From Atrina japonica (taxonomy: Eukaryota; Mollusca; Bivalvia; Pterioida; Pinnidae), in assembly GCA_030159075.1 (NCBI GenBank), contig BROG01000806.1, positions 186,001 to 250,000 on the forward strand: DNA of 64,000 bases, in the 5' to 3' direction. Shown here piece after piece: positions 37,286 to 50,983 of this stretch. A model generated the notes under the pieces. That model saw only the letters and a list, made by a program, of their open reading frames with translations, did no database searches and was not told where the DNA came from. Every line of letters starts with the position of its first letter. Positions within the stretch are counted from its first letter, which is position 1. The position numbers were made by a program, and so were the translations under genes.

Positions 37286-40079
37286 GGAGGTGAGGATCTG
37301 ATTTTAAGATTTAAAGTGCGGCGATCTAGTAAGAAGCAAGTGGCATGGAAGCCCCACTATAACTTTTGAAGATAGGACGACTTGATCATGTGTCCGACTG
37401 GTAAAACAAGGTGACACCATCTCCCATTATCAACATCACCACTGAGACTTTCTGTTTACCAAGAGTTGAGAGTAATAGACAACGACTGTACGGAGGTAAG
37501 GCTATTCTCTGATATTTTGTAGCTTGGTGTCATGTTTTGGATAAAACCAGAGACCACCATATTACTCAAAATTTGAAGTTCAGCGACAACACATGTAATC
37601 GTATCAATCGCACATACGCAAACCAGGCACCGACTCAGGTTAGCACTCGTAGATAAGATAGTCATTTTCTACATATACATTAAAAGCGATATGAACTGTC
37701 GCAGGTGAAAAGTTTTACATGCCAATTTTATGTGACATTCCATCTCATATATATTCCAAAGAGACCGTCTGGTTGTTAGAATAACAAATGCACGTGTAAA
37801 ATTGCAACAATCTTGCAAAACGTAACCCGTAATATCAATTATTTTTTGCCCGTCATACTTTAAGTATTGCAAATTAACTTTCGGTAATTTTTTACGAAGA
37901 TTACCGAGTGACCAATAAACACGTGCTATTTGCAATTAATATAAGTTCATTCTTATTACCCTTTGCGTTTATTTCTGTACATCATCGTTTCATACCTAAA
38001 TCAGGCAAAGTTTGTCTTTTTTCTTCTTTTTAAAACATTCGTTTCTGAAATTGTCCACGTGTCTGGTATATCGGGTGATCTCGACCCATGAACTGCACAA
38101 CTCCATCGGACATGGCGGCACGATTGTAAAACATGAGATATGCATACTTTTCACAGTTATATTGTTTAGATTTTGTCAATGTCAGCATTCAGGGTAACAT
38201 TAAAGATCGGGAAAATTTCTTTAAGTGACCTGATATATTTATTCACATATTCATCCGATTTTCTTCAGGTATTTAAAATACCGTTGAAAAGCATATATTT
38301 TACGTAATACATACACTTTCCAATGCAATTTAAGTCCTGTATTTTAAAAATAAATATAAAACACATAAAAATTGGCTGCCTTTAACATAGTCCGACTGCG
38401 TAAAGGACCAGACCGAATTACGAAATGCATTTGGTATGGCGAAAGAGTTTATCTGAAAGGTCATTGCATACGGAAATACAGCTTGATTTTTAAGGTACGG
38501 GAAAACTTAAATTCTAATAAAATATATAACTTCGAAAAGAAGATCTATTACAACGTTTTACGTGTTAGATAATGTATTTGAACACGCATTTTATCATATT
38601 CTCGACTATATGTCAGAGGCAAAAATAATCATTGTGACAGCTTATATCGCTTTAAAGCATACACTATCAAAACACATATTAAATGTTTTTTCTTTTTTTT
38701 TTACATGTTACAAGGATTATATCATAATGTGGTTCTGTCTACATATGGCATGAGTATGTTCAATGACATACGGAATATCCCGGTGTACCTCGACCTGCAG
38801 TCATTCCTACCCGCCCTACGAGACTCTTTCTACGAGACAAGTACTACTTTCTGGTCTTCTGAATATGTCTGCCAGTCGTATTAGAATAATTTTGTCGACG
38901 ATTTAATTCAATCTACACATACATGGAACAAAGGCATTGGAATGCTGTCTAGTTGTACTATATATTTCATATAAAACCACATTTTTTAAAAACAATATTT
39001 TGAAACCATTTCATATCAAAAGTCAATAAACAAATCAACATTAGACAGATAATATTTCAAAGTCTCATTGATTATTTGGGTGTAATTCCCTAATTCAAAC
39101 ATTTCTGTGTGAATAGATAAACATTTTAATTTCTAATTTAGAAATTTAAAATCAAAATGTACAATGAAACTAGATTTAATGCTTTGTTTAACAGTGGAAA
39201 TCCTATTAAAATGCTATTTTTTTTTTAAATGTGGTTTATATGAAATATATAGTAATATTGATAGCGTTCCATTATTTTGTCCCGTTTCTGTAGATAACCA
39301 CATTTACACGGGTTTTGATACACACAGATTGTGTTTACTTTTTCTAGCAATAAAATATTATGATATTTGATTTTTTCATATAAATTACCATACCGAACTT
39401 GGTATATGTTTAAAAGGACAATTTATGAATGCACAGATCATTTAAACTTCATTCATTATTCATTACGGGTAGGTTTTTATAATGCTATTAAAATCATTGG
39501 ATAAACATTTACAGCACTCAGCCCATATATCAACAGAACTTGGCTCTAGGTGTGGTAATGTTTGTGTGACGTAATTAGATCTAGATACCTATATATTGAT
39601 ATATCTTTTTAATGTTAAATTATGTCAAGATGTTTCTGTTATCTAACTAATGGGGAGAAGTTTAGGTACGGATGTAACAGGCGATTGAATACCACGTCAC
39701 CACACCTAGTGTAAGAATATATATTGACATTGTGTGAATGTAAAATGTCTATTAACATATCATTCATTATTCATATCGGGTGTAAACTTTATTTCAACAA
39801 CAAAAATAAGCAAGTTACGTAAACTTTCGTTGGCCCTGATGTTGGCGTGATTGGGTGGTGGCTGTGGGTTACAAATCCGGGGTATCTGGAGACAACTCAC
39901 TCTTCGTCCCGTCCGAGGTCCCTTTGGCGCGTAATTGCTCGCGAAAATAGAATTATCGTGTAATAAAGTATAATAATAGAATGACGAAATGGGTATTGAA
40001 AAGCTCGAAAATATCATCTCGCGAATGAATTTTGAAAGTGTGTATCGCAAAAATAATGTCCCGCCGAAAACTTTCGGAT

Positions 40080-40082
<3 letters not shown>
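37286..40082. other. No gene recognised
   Basis: AT-rich sequence with only short unsupported ORFs, the longest about 90 codons without family features. Confidence 0.4.
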
Positions 40083-40148
<66 letters not shown>

Positions 40149-40206
40149 GTGTGTATGTATTTGTGTCTGTGTTTGTGTGTGTGAGAGTGTTTGTGAGAGA
40201 GAGAGA

Positions 40207-40271
<65 letters not shown>
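40083..40271. repeat. (TA)n - (TG)n - (GA)n compound microsatellite
   Basis: TA at 40,083-40,143, an impure TG stretch, then GA at 40,191-40,271. The Tyr-Ile and Arg-Glu ORFs are artefacts. Confidence 0.97.
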
Positions 40272-40274
<3 letters not shown>

Positions 40275-41521
40275 TGTTACTGTAAGTTCAGTATTGGGAA
40301 CAAGTCAAAGCGCATTTTGCAGTATGGGGCTAATAGCACAATGTATGTATGTGCATTTCAGCAACATAAACTCAATTTAAAGAATTAAATTTCCAAATCG
40401 GAAAGATTTGCTTTTTAAATTGACGAAAATAAAGTAACAATTTGCTGAAAAATATAGGTCTAGAAGACTTGTTGAAATATATGCTTCTAAAAGTCAGTTC
40501 GGCGTTCTTTATGAGTTTTGAGATATCATATATTTGCTTTAGAATGTTACTTTTCAATAATATTTTAACATTATACACTTGTGATAGAAGTGACGTTAAA
40601 ATCAATTGACCGGACTGTTTACAATTCCTGCGCACGATTAATATGCAAATGAGTTTTAGGTCGAGTTTGGCCGTATCTTTCCCGTACTGTTTATTGCCAA
40701 GTTCTGGATATAAAGTTAGACATTATATGTACATGTAGTTATTCTCGTTGACTGATGACAAACTACTTGTAGTCTTTGAAGTTGAGAAAATGTTTTACCT
40801 ACAAACGTAATGACCTAGAGATTTAAGGCTACAGATGGGAAGTATGGTTTAAGGGTACAGTACTGTCCTGTCGCATAGAGAAACGATGTTCATTTGCACA
40901 AGGTTTTATAATCATATCGCTGATCTATGTAGTTTGATGCATGACAGGTAACACATCAGTATGCACGTCAGGCCGAATGTCTGCCCCGATTTTAAGTCAC
41001 TTTTTTGTAAAACCTAATTTTGCCAAAATAAAAAGTAACTTAAAATCGTTATATAAATTCGGCCTATACTCACGTGTGATAGAAATGGTAAAGAATGAAA
41101 AACAGTTGTGATGTTTACACCGTCATTATTGTTCTTATTTGAAATAAAATTCATTTGGATGATTCACGCAGTTTTTTGTTGTTGCTAATTTGGAAATAAT
41201 ATGCATTTTCTCAGTAAAAAGCTGATGTCATATTGTGACAGTAAATTCAAATCTACAACAAGACAGTGGTACTCTTTATTGGAATTAACGTAGTTTTTTT
41301 CAAACGTGTACATTTATATTTATGTTTAATGTTTATTTTTTCAGTATACCCAGTGTATTAGGATACCTCATTAAATCTTGACGATTACCATCAACTCGTA
41401 TCCGTACTTTCAGTCCTTTGATTTATACTCGGATCAAAATTCAAACTCATTTATAACACGTTTACACTGGATGTGGCCTTTACACGTTGTGGCGTAAATT
41501 AAATCACCACTCGGTTTCAAT
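40272..41521. other. No gene recognised
   Basis: AT-rich, no supported feature. Confidence 0.4.
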
Positions 41522-41627
41522 ATCTCAACCTTGTACATTTCACTGCACCGCTGATACATTTAACAACGATGAAAATCTCAACCTTGTACATTTCACTGCA
41601 CCGCTGATACATTTAACAACGATGAAA
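41522..41627. repeat. Exact 53-bp tandem duplication
   Basis: atctcaaccttgtacatttc actgcaccgctgatacattt aacaacgatgaaa occurs twice with an offset of exactly 53 bp and no mismatch seen. Confidence 0.96.
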
Positions 41628-42099
41628 TAACTCGTAGTTAATCGTCCCTGTGTAATGCATTTGTCAGATGTTGTTATAAGGACGCTCTTTATTAAATCAT
41701 AACAGTGTTATACAACCTCGTTCTATGTCAAATATCCGATGACACACTGGCATTATTTTGTATAGTAATACAACATCGTGTACACAATGCATGTTTTGAA
41801 AACCTACTGACATACATATATACACGCCCCACCTGGTATATAAACAGTCCAAGCTCATCCGCTTATATATACGCTTTGACCGTGTCTGTTGTACCATACA
41901 TGGAATTTCATATCAAGCGCTATATACATGAATTATAATGTTATGGTATCTATAATACAGATGACCCCAATTACGTTGTCAGCTGGTCATCCTAACCTGA
42001 TATGTCGTATATACACTATTGACCCACCTGTCATGCAGAAACCCACACACCAACAACTTTATATATACTGCCAAAACGTCTGTTATACATACGACCTCA

Positions 42100-42425
42100 A
42101 TTTAGTTGTCCAACATACCCCCACACATCATTCGATATATCCACGGTCAATGTATGCCATACATACGTCCATGCATCATTCGCTTTATATGCACTGTCAA
42201 CGCATATCATGCATACACCTACGCATCATTCGATATATCCACCGTCAACGCATGTCATACATACACTCTTACATCATTCGATATATCCACACTGTTAACG
42301 CATGCCATATATACGTCCATACTTCATTCGCTATATACACATTGTCAAAGCATGTCATACATACACCCATGCACCATTTGATATATACACAATGTCAGCG
42401 CATGCCATACATACATTTACCCTAA
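42100..42425. repeat. ~50-bp degenerate minisatellite
   Basis: Recurring catgccatacatac, gcatcattcgatatatcc and ctgtcaacgcat blocks, about six or seven copies. The His/Tyr/Cys-rich ORFs are spurious. Confidence 0.85.
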
Positions 42426-43010
42426 ATTCAATCGTTATATATTCATTTTAGCGTGTAACATTGTAGCTCCACCATTCATACATTCACTCGCATCATCCGC
42501 TCTAATTACATACATTGTCAACAACGCATTTACCATACATACACCCCCAAAAGGCTTACAAGAACCGCCATGCATGGATTGTCAATGTATCTGTCATATG
42601 TTCACCATTATATATCGTAACTCCATCAGCCTCATATCTGCGGTAACATATTCTAACTCCAATACCATGCATATACAATGTACCTTAACTCCATCTATCA
42701 TACAAATATACCCTAACTTCATCTGCCAGACTTTTATCATTACTGGTTATGGAAATCTGCCATACATTAACTCCATTTTGTCATACTTATACTTTAATCA
42801 AAATCTGTCAAGGATATACCCTAACTCCATCTGCCATACTATTAACTGTATTTGTCACATTTATAACACAACCCAATTTCCCATATTTCCCTTACTCCAT
42901 CTGCCAAACATATACATTTTTGTACTCTAATGTCATTTGTTAAACATATACTCCAACTTCATCCGACGTACATACTAGTAAACCGTAACTCCATCTGCCA
43001 TGCATACAAT
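42426..43010. repeat. Degenerate continuation with ctaactccatctgccatac words
   Basis: Irregular repeats of taactccatctgccata and variants, without a stable period. Confidence 0.6.
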
Positions 43011-44090
43011 CATCTGCACATAGAACCCCGAGATACTGATATCTGTACAAAGAACCCCGATATACTGATATCTGCAAAAGGAACCCCGATATACTGTTAT
43101 CTGCACGACGAACCACGGGATATCGTTATCTGCACAAAAAACCCCGAAGTACTGATATCTGTATAAAGAATTTCGAGATTCTGATATCTGTACAAAGAAC
43201 TCAGGGGTACCGTTAGCTACTTAAAGAACATCGGTATACCAGTATCTGTACAAAGAACCTCGAGATAGGCCTACTGATATCCGCACAAAGAACCCGGCGA
43301 TCCTGAAATATGTACAAAGAACCCGGCGATACTGATATCTGAACAAAGAACCCCGAGATACTGATATCTGTACAACGAATTCCAAGATAATGATATCTGT
43401 ACAAAGAACCCCGAGATACTGATATATGTACAAATAACTCCGATATACTGATATCTGTACAAAGAACCCCGATATCTGTACAAAGAACCCCGAGATACTG
43501 ATATATGTGATACTGATATCTGTACAAAGAACCCCGAGATACTGATATATGTACAAATAACTCCGATATACTGATATCTGTACAAAGAACCCCGAGATAC
43601 TGATATATGTACAAATAACTCCGATATACTGATATCTCTACAAAGAACCCCGAGATACTGATATATGTACAAATAACTCCGATAACTGATCCTGATATAT
43701 GTACAAATAAATGATATATCTGTACAAAGAACCCCGAGATACTGATATATACTGATATACTGTGTACAAATAACCCCTCCGACTCCGATATACTGATATC
43801 TCTACGAATACTGATATATGTACCCGAGATATCTCTACAAAGAACCCCGAGATACTGATATATGTACGATATACTGACTCTACGAACCCCGAGATACTGA
43901 TATATGATAACTCTCTACAAAGAACCCCCCGAACTCCGATATACTACTACAAAGAACCCCGAGATACTGATATATGTCCGATATAAATCTCTAACCCCGA
44001 GATACGACTCCGATATACTGATATCTCTACAAAGAACCCCGAGATATTGATATTTATACAAAAAACTCTGGAATACCATTATCTTCTTAA
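43011..44090. repeat. 29-bp minisatellite (58-bp dimer), scrambled on the right
   Basis: The unit gatatctgtacaaagaaccc cgagatact alternates with gatatatgtacaaataactc cgatatact. Between about 43,680 and 44,010 the units are truncated and fused in irregular order. The SRGSLYRYQY-type ORFs are shadows of the repeat. Confidence 0.93.
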
Positions 44091-45027
44091 AGAACACAGA
44101 CAAACCTGTGTCTTTAAAAGACTCCCGACATACACTAATCTGTGCAAAGATTCCCGAGACGCCATCATCTTCACATATTTCGATTTCTTGTTACTTCTTT
44201 AAAGTTTTTTGTGTATATTCTACAGGTGGATTTTAATCATATCAAATTATTCCTCTTTTATTAAAAAAAACAACATTTGACTTAAATAACGCCAAGAGTA
44301 AGAAGAACGGGATAGGCAGATAAAAGCGTTATCTATATTTTCTCAAAGTCGATAATGTATGACTTAATCTCATAAAATATCTGCATATTTAAAACATTAA
44401 TATTTGCAAAAATAAATTATGACCTAACTACCTAACAATCTGTGATAAAAGCTCCTTTCAAGGTTGATATTATTATTCTTTACTGCTAGAGTAAACTACA
44501 GAGATCTTGCTTAAAGTACAAGGTGCTTGAAATGGGCCGGGTAGATGTACTCCTATATAAACTATATCAAACAATTAAAAATACATTATTCACTGCTATT
44601 AACCTTGATATCACAGTAATCGTTTATAACGATATTTTTGAAAATCAAGGCAAACTTTGAAGGTAAAGTACTAAATCTAATGGATACTTCAGAACAGAAT
44701 AATCTTAAGTACAAAGTGATTTTATTTACTGTTGATGAATGCACCATATACATGAATATAAACACCACACTTAAAACTTCACGCACGCAACGCATTTCAC
44801 ACACACAATACACTTTACACATTAAATTCACCTCCAACACACTGCGTGTTGCACACATTGCATTTCACACACAATATACATTTTTTACACAAAATACATT
44901 TCGCACACAAATATACTTCACTTGAAACATAGTACATTTCAGACAAGAATATTATTTATTGTATTATTTTAATTTTTTGCTTAACCAATTAAATGAACGC
45001 TACAACGGCTAAGGCTACTTGTGACTC
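44091..45027. other. No gene; degenerate cacacaatacat stretch near 44,780-44,940
   Basis: Loose repeats of ttcacacacaatacattt type; otherwise nothing recognised. Confidence 0.4.
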
Positions 45028-45416
45028 CAGAGCCTGACTTCACCAAATTTAATAAGTACACAAACTCAACTTACTTTCCATGACTTTAAGGTAAAATACG
45101 CAAAATTTATTCTGTAACTGGACATGTTTGTATATTGACGGCATACAATTGTAAATAATTATCAAAACTTTGCTCTCTTGAAGAAAACTTCAGAAATATT
45201 TAAAATTGTTTGAGTACGTACTCAACTTTTAAGTACCGTACTAAATGTATTTAATCATTTTTACAGGAAAATCATAAGTGTGATGCAAAACTTTATATGT
45301 AAATGAGGAAAATAATAATACGTTTCCTAATCACTCAAACCTAAAGGTTTTACATACGATTATGAAATGAAAGTCGAGCTTGATTATTGAGTAAATTTGG
45401 TGACTTCGGATTTAGA
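45028..45416. mobile_element. MITE family 1, copy 2
   Basis: The left end agcctgacttcaccaaattt and the right end aaatttggtgacttcgga match the inverted termini of the copy at 17,611-18,016, and the internal word gagtacgtactcaa is shared. Confidence 0.82.
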
Positions 45417-45977
45417 ACCCGAATGCACGAAATTCACTCAGTACTCAAACTGAACATTATTTTCACGACTTTAAGGTAAAGGCACACAAAATTTATTATG
45501 TTACTAAACATGTTTGTATATTGACGGCATACAAGTGTAGTTAATTAACAAAAGTATTGCTCATTTGAAGAAAACTTCAGAAATATCAAAAAATAGATTT
45601 ATTACGTACTAAAAATTTGAGAACCGTACTAAACATATTATTTTATTCATTTTTACATGGAAATGACGCTTATATCTAAATGATGAAAATAATATTTCCT
45701 AAGAACTCGAACCTTAAACGTTTTACAAACGATAATATATGCAGTAAAACCTGCTTTAGCCACCACCTGTGTATAAAGAGCACCTGGTCACAAAGACCAT
45801 TTTTTGCTGCCCCCAGTAGTACCATTTGTGTACAAATCAACCTCTATATAAAGACCACCTCCCTATAAAGTTTTCTTATGTCCATAAGGAGGTCGTTATA
45901 TACAAGTTTCACTGTAGTCAAAATAATGAAATAAAAGTCGAGCTTGAATATCGAGTAAATTTTGTGACTTCGGACCC
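45417..45977. mobile_element. MITE family 1, copy 3, carrying a nested MITE
   Basis: It starts cccgaatgcacgaaattcac tcagtactcaaactgaac and ends gagcttgaatatcgagtaaa ttttgtgacttcggaccc. It abuts copy 2 without a gap. Its extra length over other copies is explained by the insertion at 45,742-45,914. Confidence 0.82.
45742..45914. mobile_element. Pogo/Tc1-mariner-like MITE nested in MITE family 1
   Basis: Begins CAGTAAAACCTGCTTTAGCC and ends aagtttcactg. Internal words (acctgtgtataaagagcacc, cctctatataaagaccacc) match the MITE at 47,249-47,427. Confidence 0.78.
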
Positions 45978-47246
45978 AGTATATAGACTTTGTGATATAA
46001 ACTTTCTCAAGTTCTGGTTTTTCATATTATGTTAACTTGATAACTTCTACTCAACTCATCAAATAATTGACAAAACCAAATATTTACATTTAAAAGGAAA
46101 TATTTCATTGCTACATATGCAAACCCGTGAAAATGAACTTTTTATAAATGATCATTTCTACTGATAGTATATCTAACGAATACGATCGATTACGATCTGC
46201 TCGCCAGGGGTGTGTCGGATTGTAGAAGTCCATTTCAGCCTCTTAAAAAATTATTGTACAAACCAGTCAGATGATCTATTACAGATTGCATACTAACACA
46301 GACAACACCTAAAAAAGATTGAATAATGAATAAATGAAAACTACGGAAGACGACACAGAAAGTATTTGAAGATGCGTATTTCCTTTACCGCCTATGGTGA
46401 ACAATTACATTATTACAACAATCCCCAATATGAATTCATTTTAAGAGGCATTAGCGTTTCCAAGCGTTTCACGCCACTTTCACACAAATCCCCCACAATA
46501 AATTATGATACTTGTATACCAATCAGATTTAAGGTAACCGTTGCTATGCTGTTGTCAAGTGTAATTGATCTCCTTTAATAAGTATCATGTCCCATAAGCT
46601 CTGTAAATCGGTTGCTGTAAATATCAGTCAAATGGGCATTAATTTAAACTGACAATTCTCTTCTTCAATAGAATATTTATCTCAAAACTATTGCTAGTGA
46701 TAATATCGCGGTAATAGGCCGCTTATATCAACATTTGTCAACATTCGTATAGCCGAGTGACTATATGCGTGAGCATGCGCTTACTGCATTTACTGTTTGA
46801 CCCAGAACATTACCGACAATGAATACGGGAACCATTATAATAAGGCGTTGCTGCATTATTTCTGCAGGAATGTTAACGATGTTCGTTTACTGATTTTCAT
46901 AAAATAGCATTTATCGCAAAATGTTTTTATTAATGGAAAAAAGAAAATAAATATCCATAGCAATGTCTTATAAAGTAAAGTTCTGAAGGTAAAAGCTACA
47001 TTCAACAGTTAAACTTACAAATTGACATACATTGATCCTAATCAAACAATGCACATGCATCTATTTCAAGCTACATATCAAGGATTCTTTTAGCTAGGTC
47101 AATGTCAGTTCAAAAGATAATATATTTTGGTATCAATACAAAATATTGTAACAATGAATATAGCTGTGTAACGTCAAAGCTCTATCACTTAAGTTAAAAT
47201 ATGGCCATGGTTAGTGTTTATGTAAGGTGTTCGCTTAGATTAGAAG
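45978..47246. other. No gene recognised
   Basis: AT-rich, no supported feature. Confidence 0.4.
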
Positions 47247-47248
47247 TA

Positions 47249-47427
47249 CAGTAAAACCTGCTATAGTGGCCACCTCTATATAAGGATCACCTGTCTATAA
47301 AGGCCAGTTTTGAAAAGTCCCTTGACTGCATACTTCAACTAAATTAAACCTGTGTATAAGGGTCACCTGCACATAAAGGTCAATATTCTCTGGTCCCTTG
47401 GGTGGCCCCTATATACAGGTTTTACTG
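47249..47427. mobile_element. Pogo/Tc1-mariner-like MITE with TA target duplication (179 bp)
   Basis: Perfect 12-bp ends, CAGTAAAACCTG (47,249-47,260) and CAGGTTTTACTG (47,416-47,427), are flanked by TA at 47,247-47,248 and 47,428-47,429. The interior has internally similar halves (tataaggatcacctgtctat and gtataagggtcacctgcaca). No ORF. Confidence 0.88.
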
Positions 47428-47429
47428 TA

Positions 47430-50150
47430 TAAGAAAGAATTACCAATGGTTATCTTAATTTCCAAGTCCATTAGAATACGACGGATTAGATATCAAGACA
47501 GGAGATGCTTACTCCTCCATGACACCTGATCCCACCCCTTGACTTCAAGAGGTCCGTGTTTGTCCCTTATTTTACCAGAATTGTATCTATATCCCGGACA
47601 TTCTAAAGATTTATACTTTGGTATCTGAGATTTTTTATATCTCAACACGAAGAACTATTGCTAATACCAAACGCAATGAGTTCCGGGTGTCATGATGATG
47701 ATAGCGTCCCGTTTTAGTCCACTAGTCGCAAATTATAATCGTATTATACGTCACTCAATTTCCTACAACAAATATAAACCCGTAACAAGGCATAATTTCA
47801 AAAGGCTCAATGAAAAATGTTGAAACTTCAAATCTATTTTGATTCTTCGATTGGAGGTTCTAAAATCAAACATTTTCATTTCTTCCGGTTAATAATTGTC
47901 TATCACGTTTTACCATAACAATTTATAGCTAATTAAAAGAAGAATCAGACAATTGCTTAACACTATTGGGGAGAACCTTGGAACTGGTCCGAGAGTCTCG
48001 GAGAGTCTCTGCGAGTTTTTAGGGGTACATCTTCTTTACTCTGACACCACAAACGTGTCTTCATAGGATCAATTTTTACTCTAAATATATAAAGCAATAG
48101 TGCGGATCAAAATTGTAACTTTTTTTTCACCATTGAAAACTGATGGGTATTTATTTGAAAAAAGAGTGAAATAATGTTACATAGAGTTAGAATTTGTAAC
48201 AGTCCGTTGTTGTGTGGTCTATCACTAACAATCAAACGCAAATTAAAATATTATTTGATTTACCTTTCTAAAAATGAGTTTGTCAATATTATTGGGAATG
48301 TGCCTCCACGTCCCGTCAAGTCATACTAAACTCATGAAACAGTTTTGACCCTGCTATATGATTGCGCACTTCTGTGAAATTAACAAACGCATATTGAATA
48401 ATATATGTAAGTATTCTGTTTGCGTTTTATATTTTTCTTAATTTATTTATTTGTTCATTCATTATACCCAGGAAGAGACTACAGCCTTTCGAAAGTTTCT
48501 TGATTTTTTTATAAGTTTTGATAAAGTGAATTATTCATGCTGCTTTTAACGCAAAGCTTTATAATTGTAATCGACTGAGTGACCCAAATGTCATTTTCAC
48601 TACGATGACATCTGGCGGTAGAAAGCTATACACACATGTGATGTATACAAATAATGAAACGATTTAAACCCGGAAGATAGCAGCCACATTTCTTTTGCCA
48701 TCTCAATATCTTTACACACTATACTATATCTAAGCCTAGTCAATAGATATTCGTTTATCCTCATTGATTGCAGTGGATGCTGTACCAACGTGCAAACGTT
48801 AAATGCTGATACATTGTGGATTCTGGAGTATCAGAATTAAATTTGTCTGCTAGTCACAAGATCTAAATCAAATGATATAAATGTCTTCCTTGATGAACTG
48901 GTCAATTTGAAACCGTGTTTGTTCTGTAGAATATTTAATACAAGCAGAGAAAAGAGGAAATGCTGTCAAAAGGAGTCAGTAAACTAACTGTTTACTGCTA
49001 TAAATTCAATATTCTAGATTACAAGCTTTGCGTTTTCAATACTTTCTGTACTTTGATTCTGTAGTTACAAGAATCATAGTAAACTAACGTGTATACATTC
49101 CGATTCAACATTTTGTAAAAAGTATTGTTTATTTTTCAATGTGTTTTGATAAGTTTATCAACAATTCTGGTCGGCCTAATGTAATATGTTTAATCCAGAT
49201 CTCTGTAGCGAATTTTGAGATCTTTTTTATCTACACATACACACACACACACAAATACACACACACATACATGCATATGCATACACACACCACATATCAC
49301 TGAAACTCATTTATTGTTTTTGTTATTATAATATAAAGTTCAATCTATAGAATAGCTAACAACTGCCACTGACCCATATATATTCTAGAACCATATCCGT
49401 ATAAAAAGTATATGTAAACATTCTGTTAATTTTCTAAAATACTTGTACTTTCCATATTAATTTTATCACTACTAGTAATATTCTCTTACTTTGAGTATCA
49501 ATTTATAATCTATTATATCTTAAATATTATCAACATTTTTATAAATGTATACAGCTATGTCAAACTACATGTACATTTGTAAATATATGAGTATTCATCA
49601 TTTACTTTAATATAATATTGACAACATGCTTTCACTTCCAAAAGTAAATACATGCATATCCATGTAAAGAACATTCTTTAAATGGACGGAGTGTATCTAG
49701 TATTGTTGCTGTAGGGAAAAGGGAGGAAACCTCTTGTAATCGATCAATCATTTACATAGCACAGAAAATCCATGGAAAGTTACACGTAATCTGATTTGTT
49801 TATTGCGCTGCCAGTGTATATTTTAGGAAAGTATAAATTGTGAATAAAAAAAGAATAATAAAATGCAGCTTGTAGAATTGCTTAATGATTAGATAACAAT
49901 GGACAAGTCGGATATATCAATCACTGAGCTATTGTACTGCATTTACATCTAGTACCGCCTCTGTAATAGCCAGATATCTGTGTTTTACAATACATCAACA
50001 TATTTGGTCATACTTCGGATTAACGCATAGGTTTATATTTCTTCATTTTTCAGAAGACTCTTGTATTAATTGTGATATCATAACAAGCATGATTGTGCTA
50101 ATTGTATTTCTGTTTTCCAGATGACCCTGTGTATTTAATATGTAATTCAA

Positions 50151-50151
<1 letters not shown>
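47430..50151. other. No gene recognised; short (CA)n near 49,235-49,290
   Basis: AT-rich sequence with an imperfect CA stretch and no convincing ORF. Confidence 0.4.

Positions 50152-50240
<89 letters not shown>
50152..50240. repeat. (TA)n microsatellite
   Basis: About 88 bp of pure TA. Confidence 0.97.
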
Positions 50241-50242
<2 letters not shown>

Positions 50243-50716
50243 CTTTTATATATGTCAATTAATGTTACATATACACTAATGCTAAACAGAACATGATGTA
50301 ATTCCATGCAATTCATTATCGTATCTATTATGTCATCTATACATATAATCAAACTTGCATTGTCTATAAATATCCTTCAAGGGGATAGACAAAACTAGAC
50401 AATTATAGCATGTTCAGGATACAGGTACAAATATGGTAAAATATGGACAAACATGGACCTTTCGAAATCAAGAGGCGGGATCAGGTGATATGGAAGAGGA
50501 AGCCGTGAGTCCACAGTCAAATTAAAATGAAATACGTGAGGAACGAATTCTCTTCATAATTGGTACCGCTATCGAACAGGTAACTCAACATTTCAATTAG
50601 TGAAACAGTAGTATAAAATGTGAACACAGGTTATGATTAAATGATTAAATGGCCTTTATAGGCAGGTGCCTTTATTAAATAACATAGGAATCAGATCATA
50701 TTCCTACATACTACTA
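50241..50716. other. No gene recognised
   Basis: AT-rich, no supported feature. Confidence 0.4.
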
Positions 50717-50719
50717 TAG

Positions 50720-50759
<40 letters not shown>

Positions 50760-50793
50760 GCTGCTACTACTGCTACTACTACTACTACTACTA
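50717..50793. repeat. (CTA)n microsatellite
   Basis: CTA units with a few CTG interruptions. Confidence 0.96.
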
Positions 50794-50983
50794 CAACCAT
50801 GTTCACATTTAATAAACGATTGATTATCTATTTATAACATGCCCCTTAATCTTTTAAATATCTACTCATGCCAAAACACTGCGTAATGATTGTAACATGA
50901 ATGACCTAATGAATTATTTTAGATGAATGGGACTCCTTTTAGAAATGTATTTCTAGTGGAATCTTTGTATTCAACTGTAGTGC

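Noticed and set aside
39760..40146. 128-codon minus-strand ORF with KGPRTGRR and Pro-rich stretch
   Set aside because: Starts in a (TA)n tract; the remainder has no recognisable family or splice sites.
42100..43672. His/Tyr/Ser-rich ORFs over the 50-bp and 29-bp minisatellites
   Set aside because: Several frames on both strands are open at once, as expected of short repeats whose period keeps or rotates the frame; no start context.
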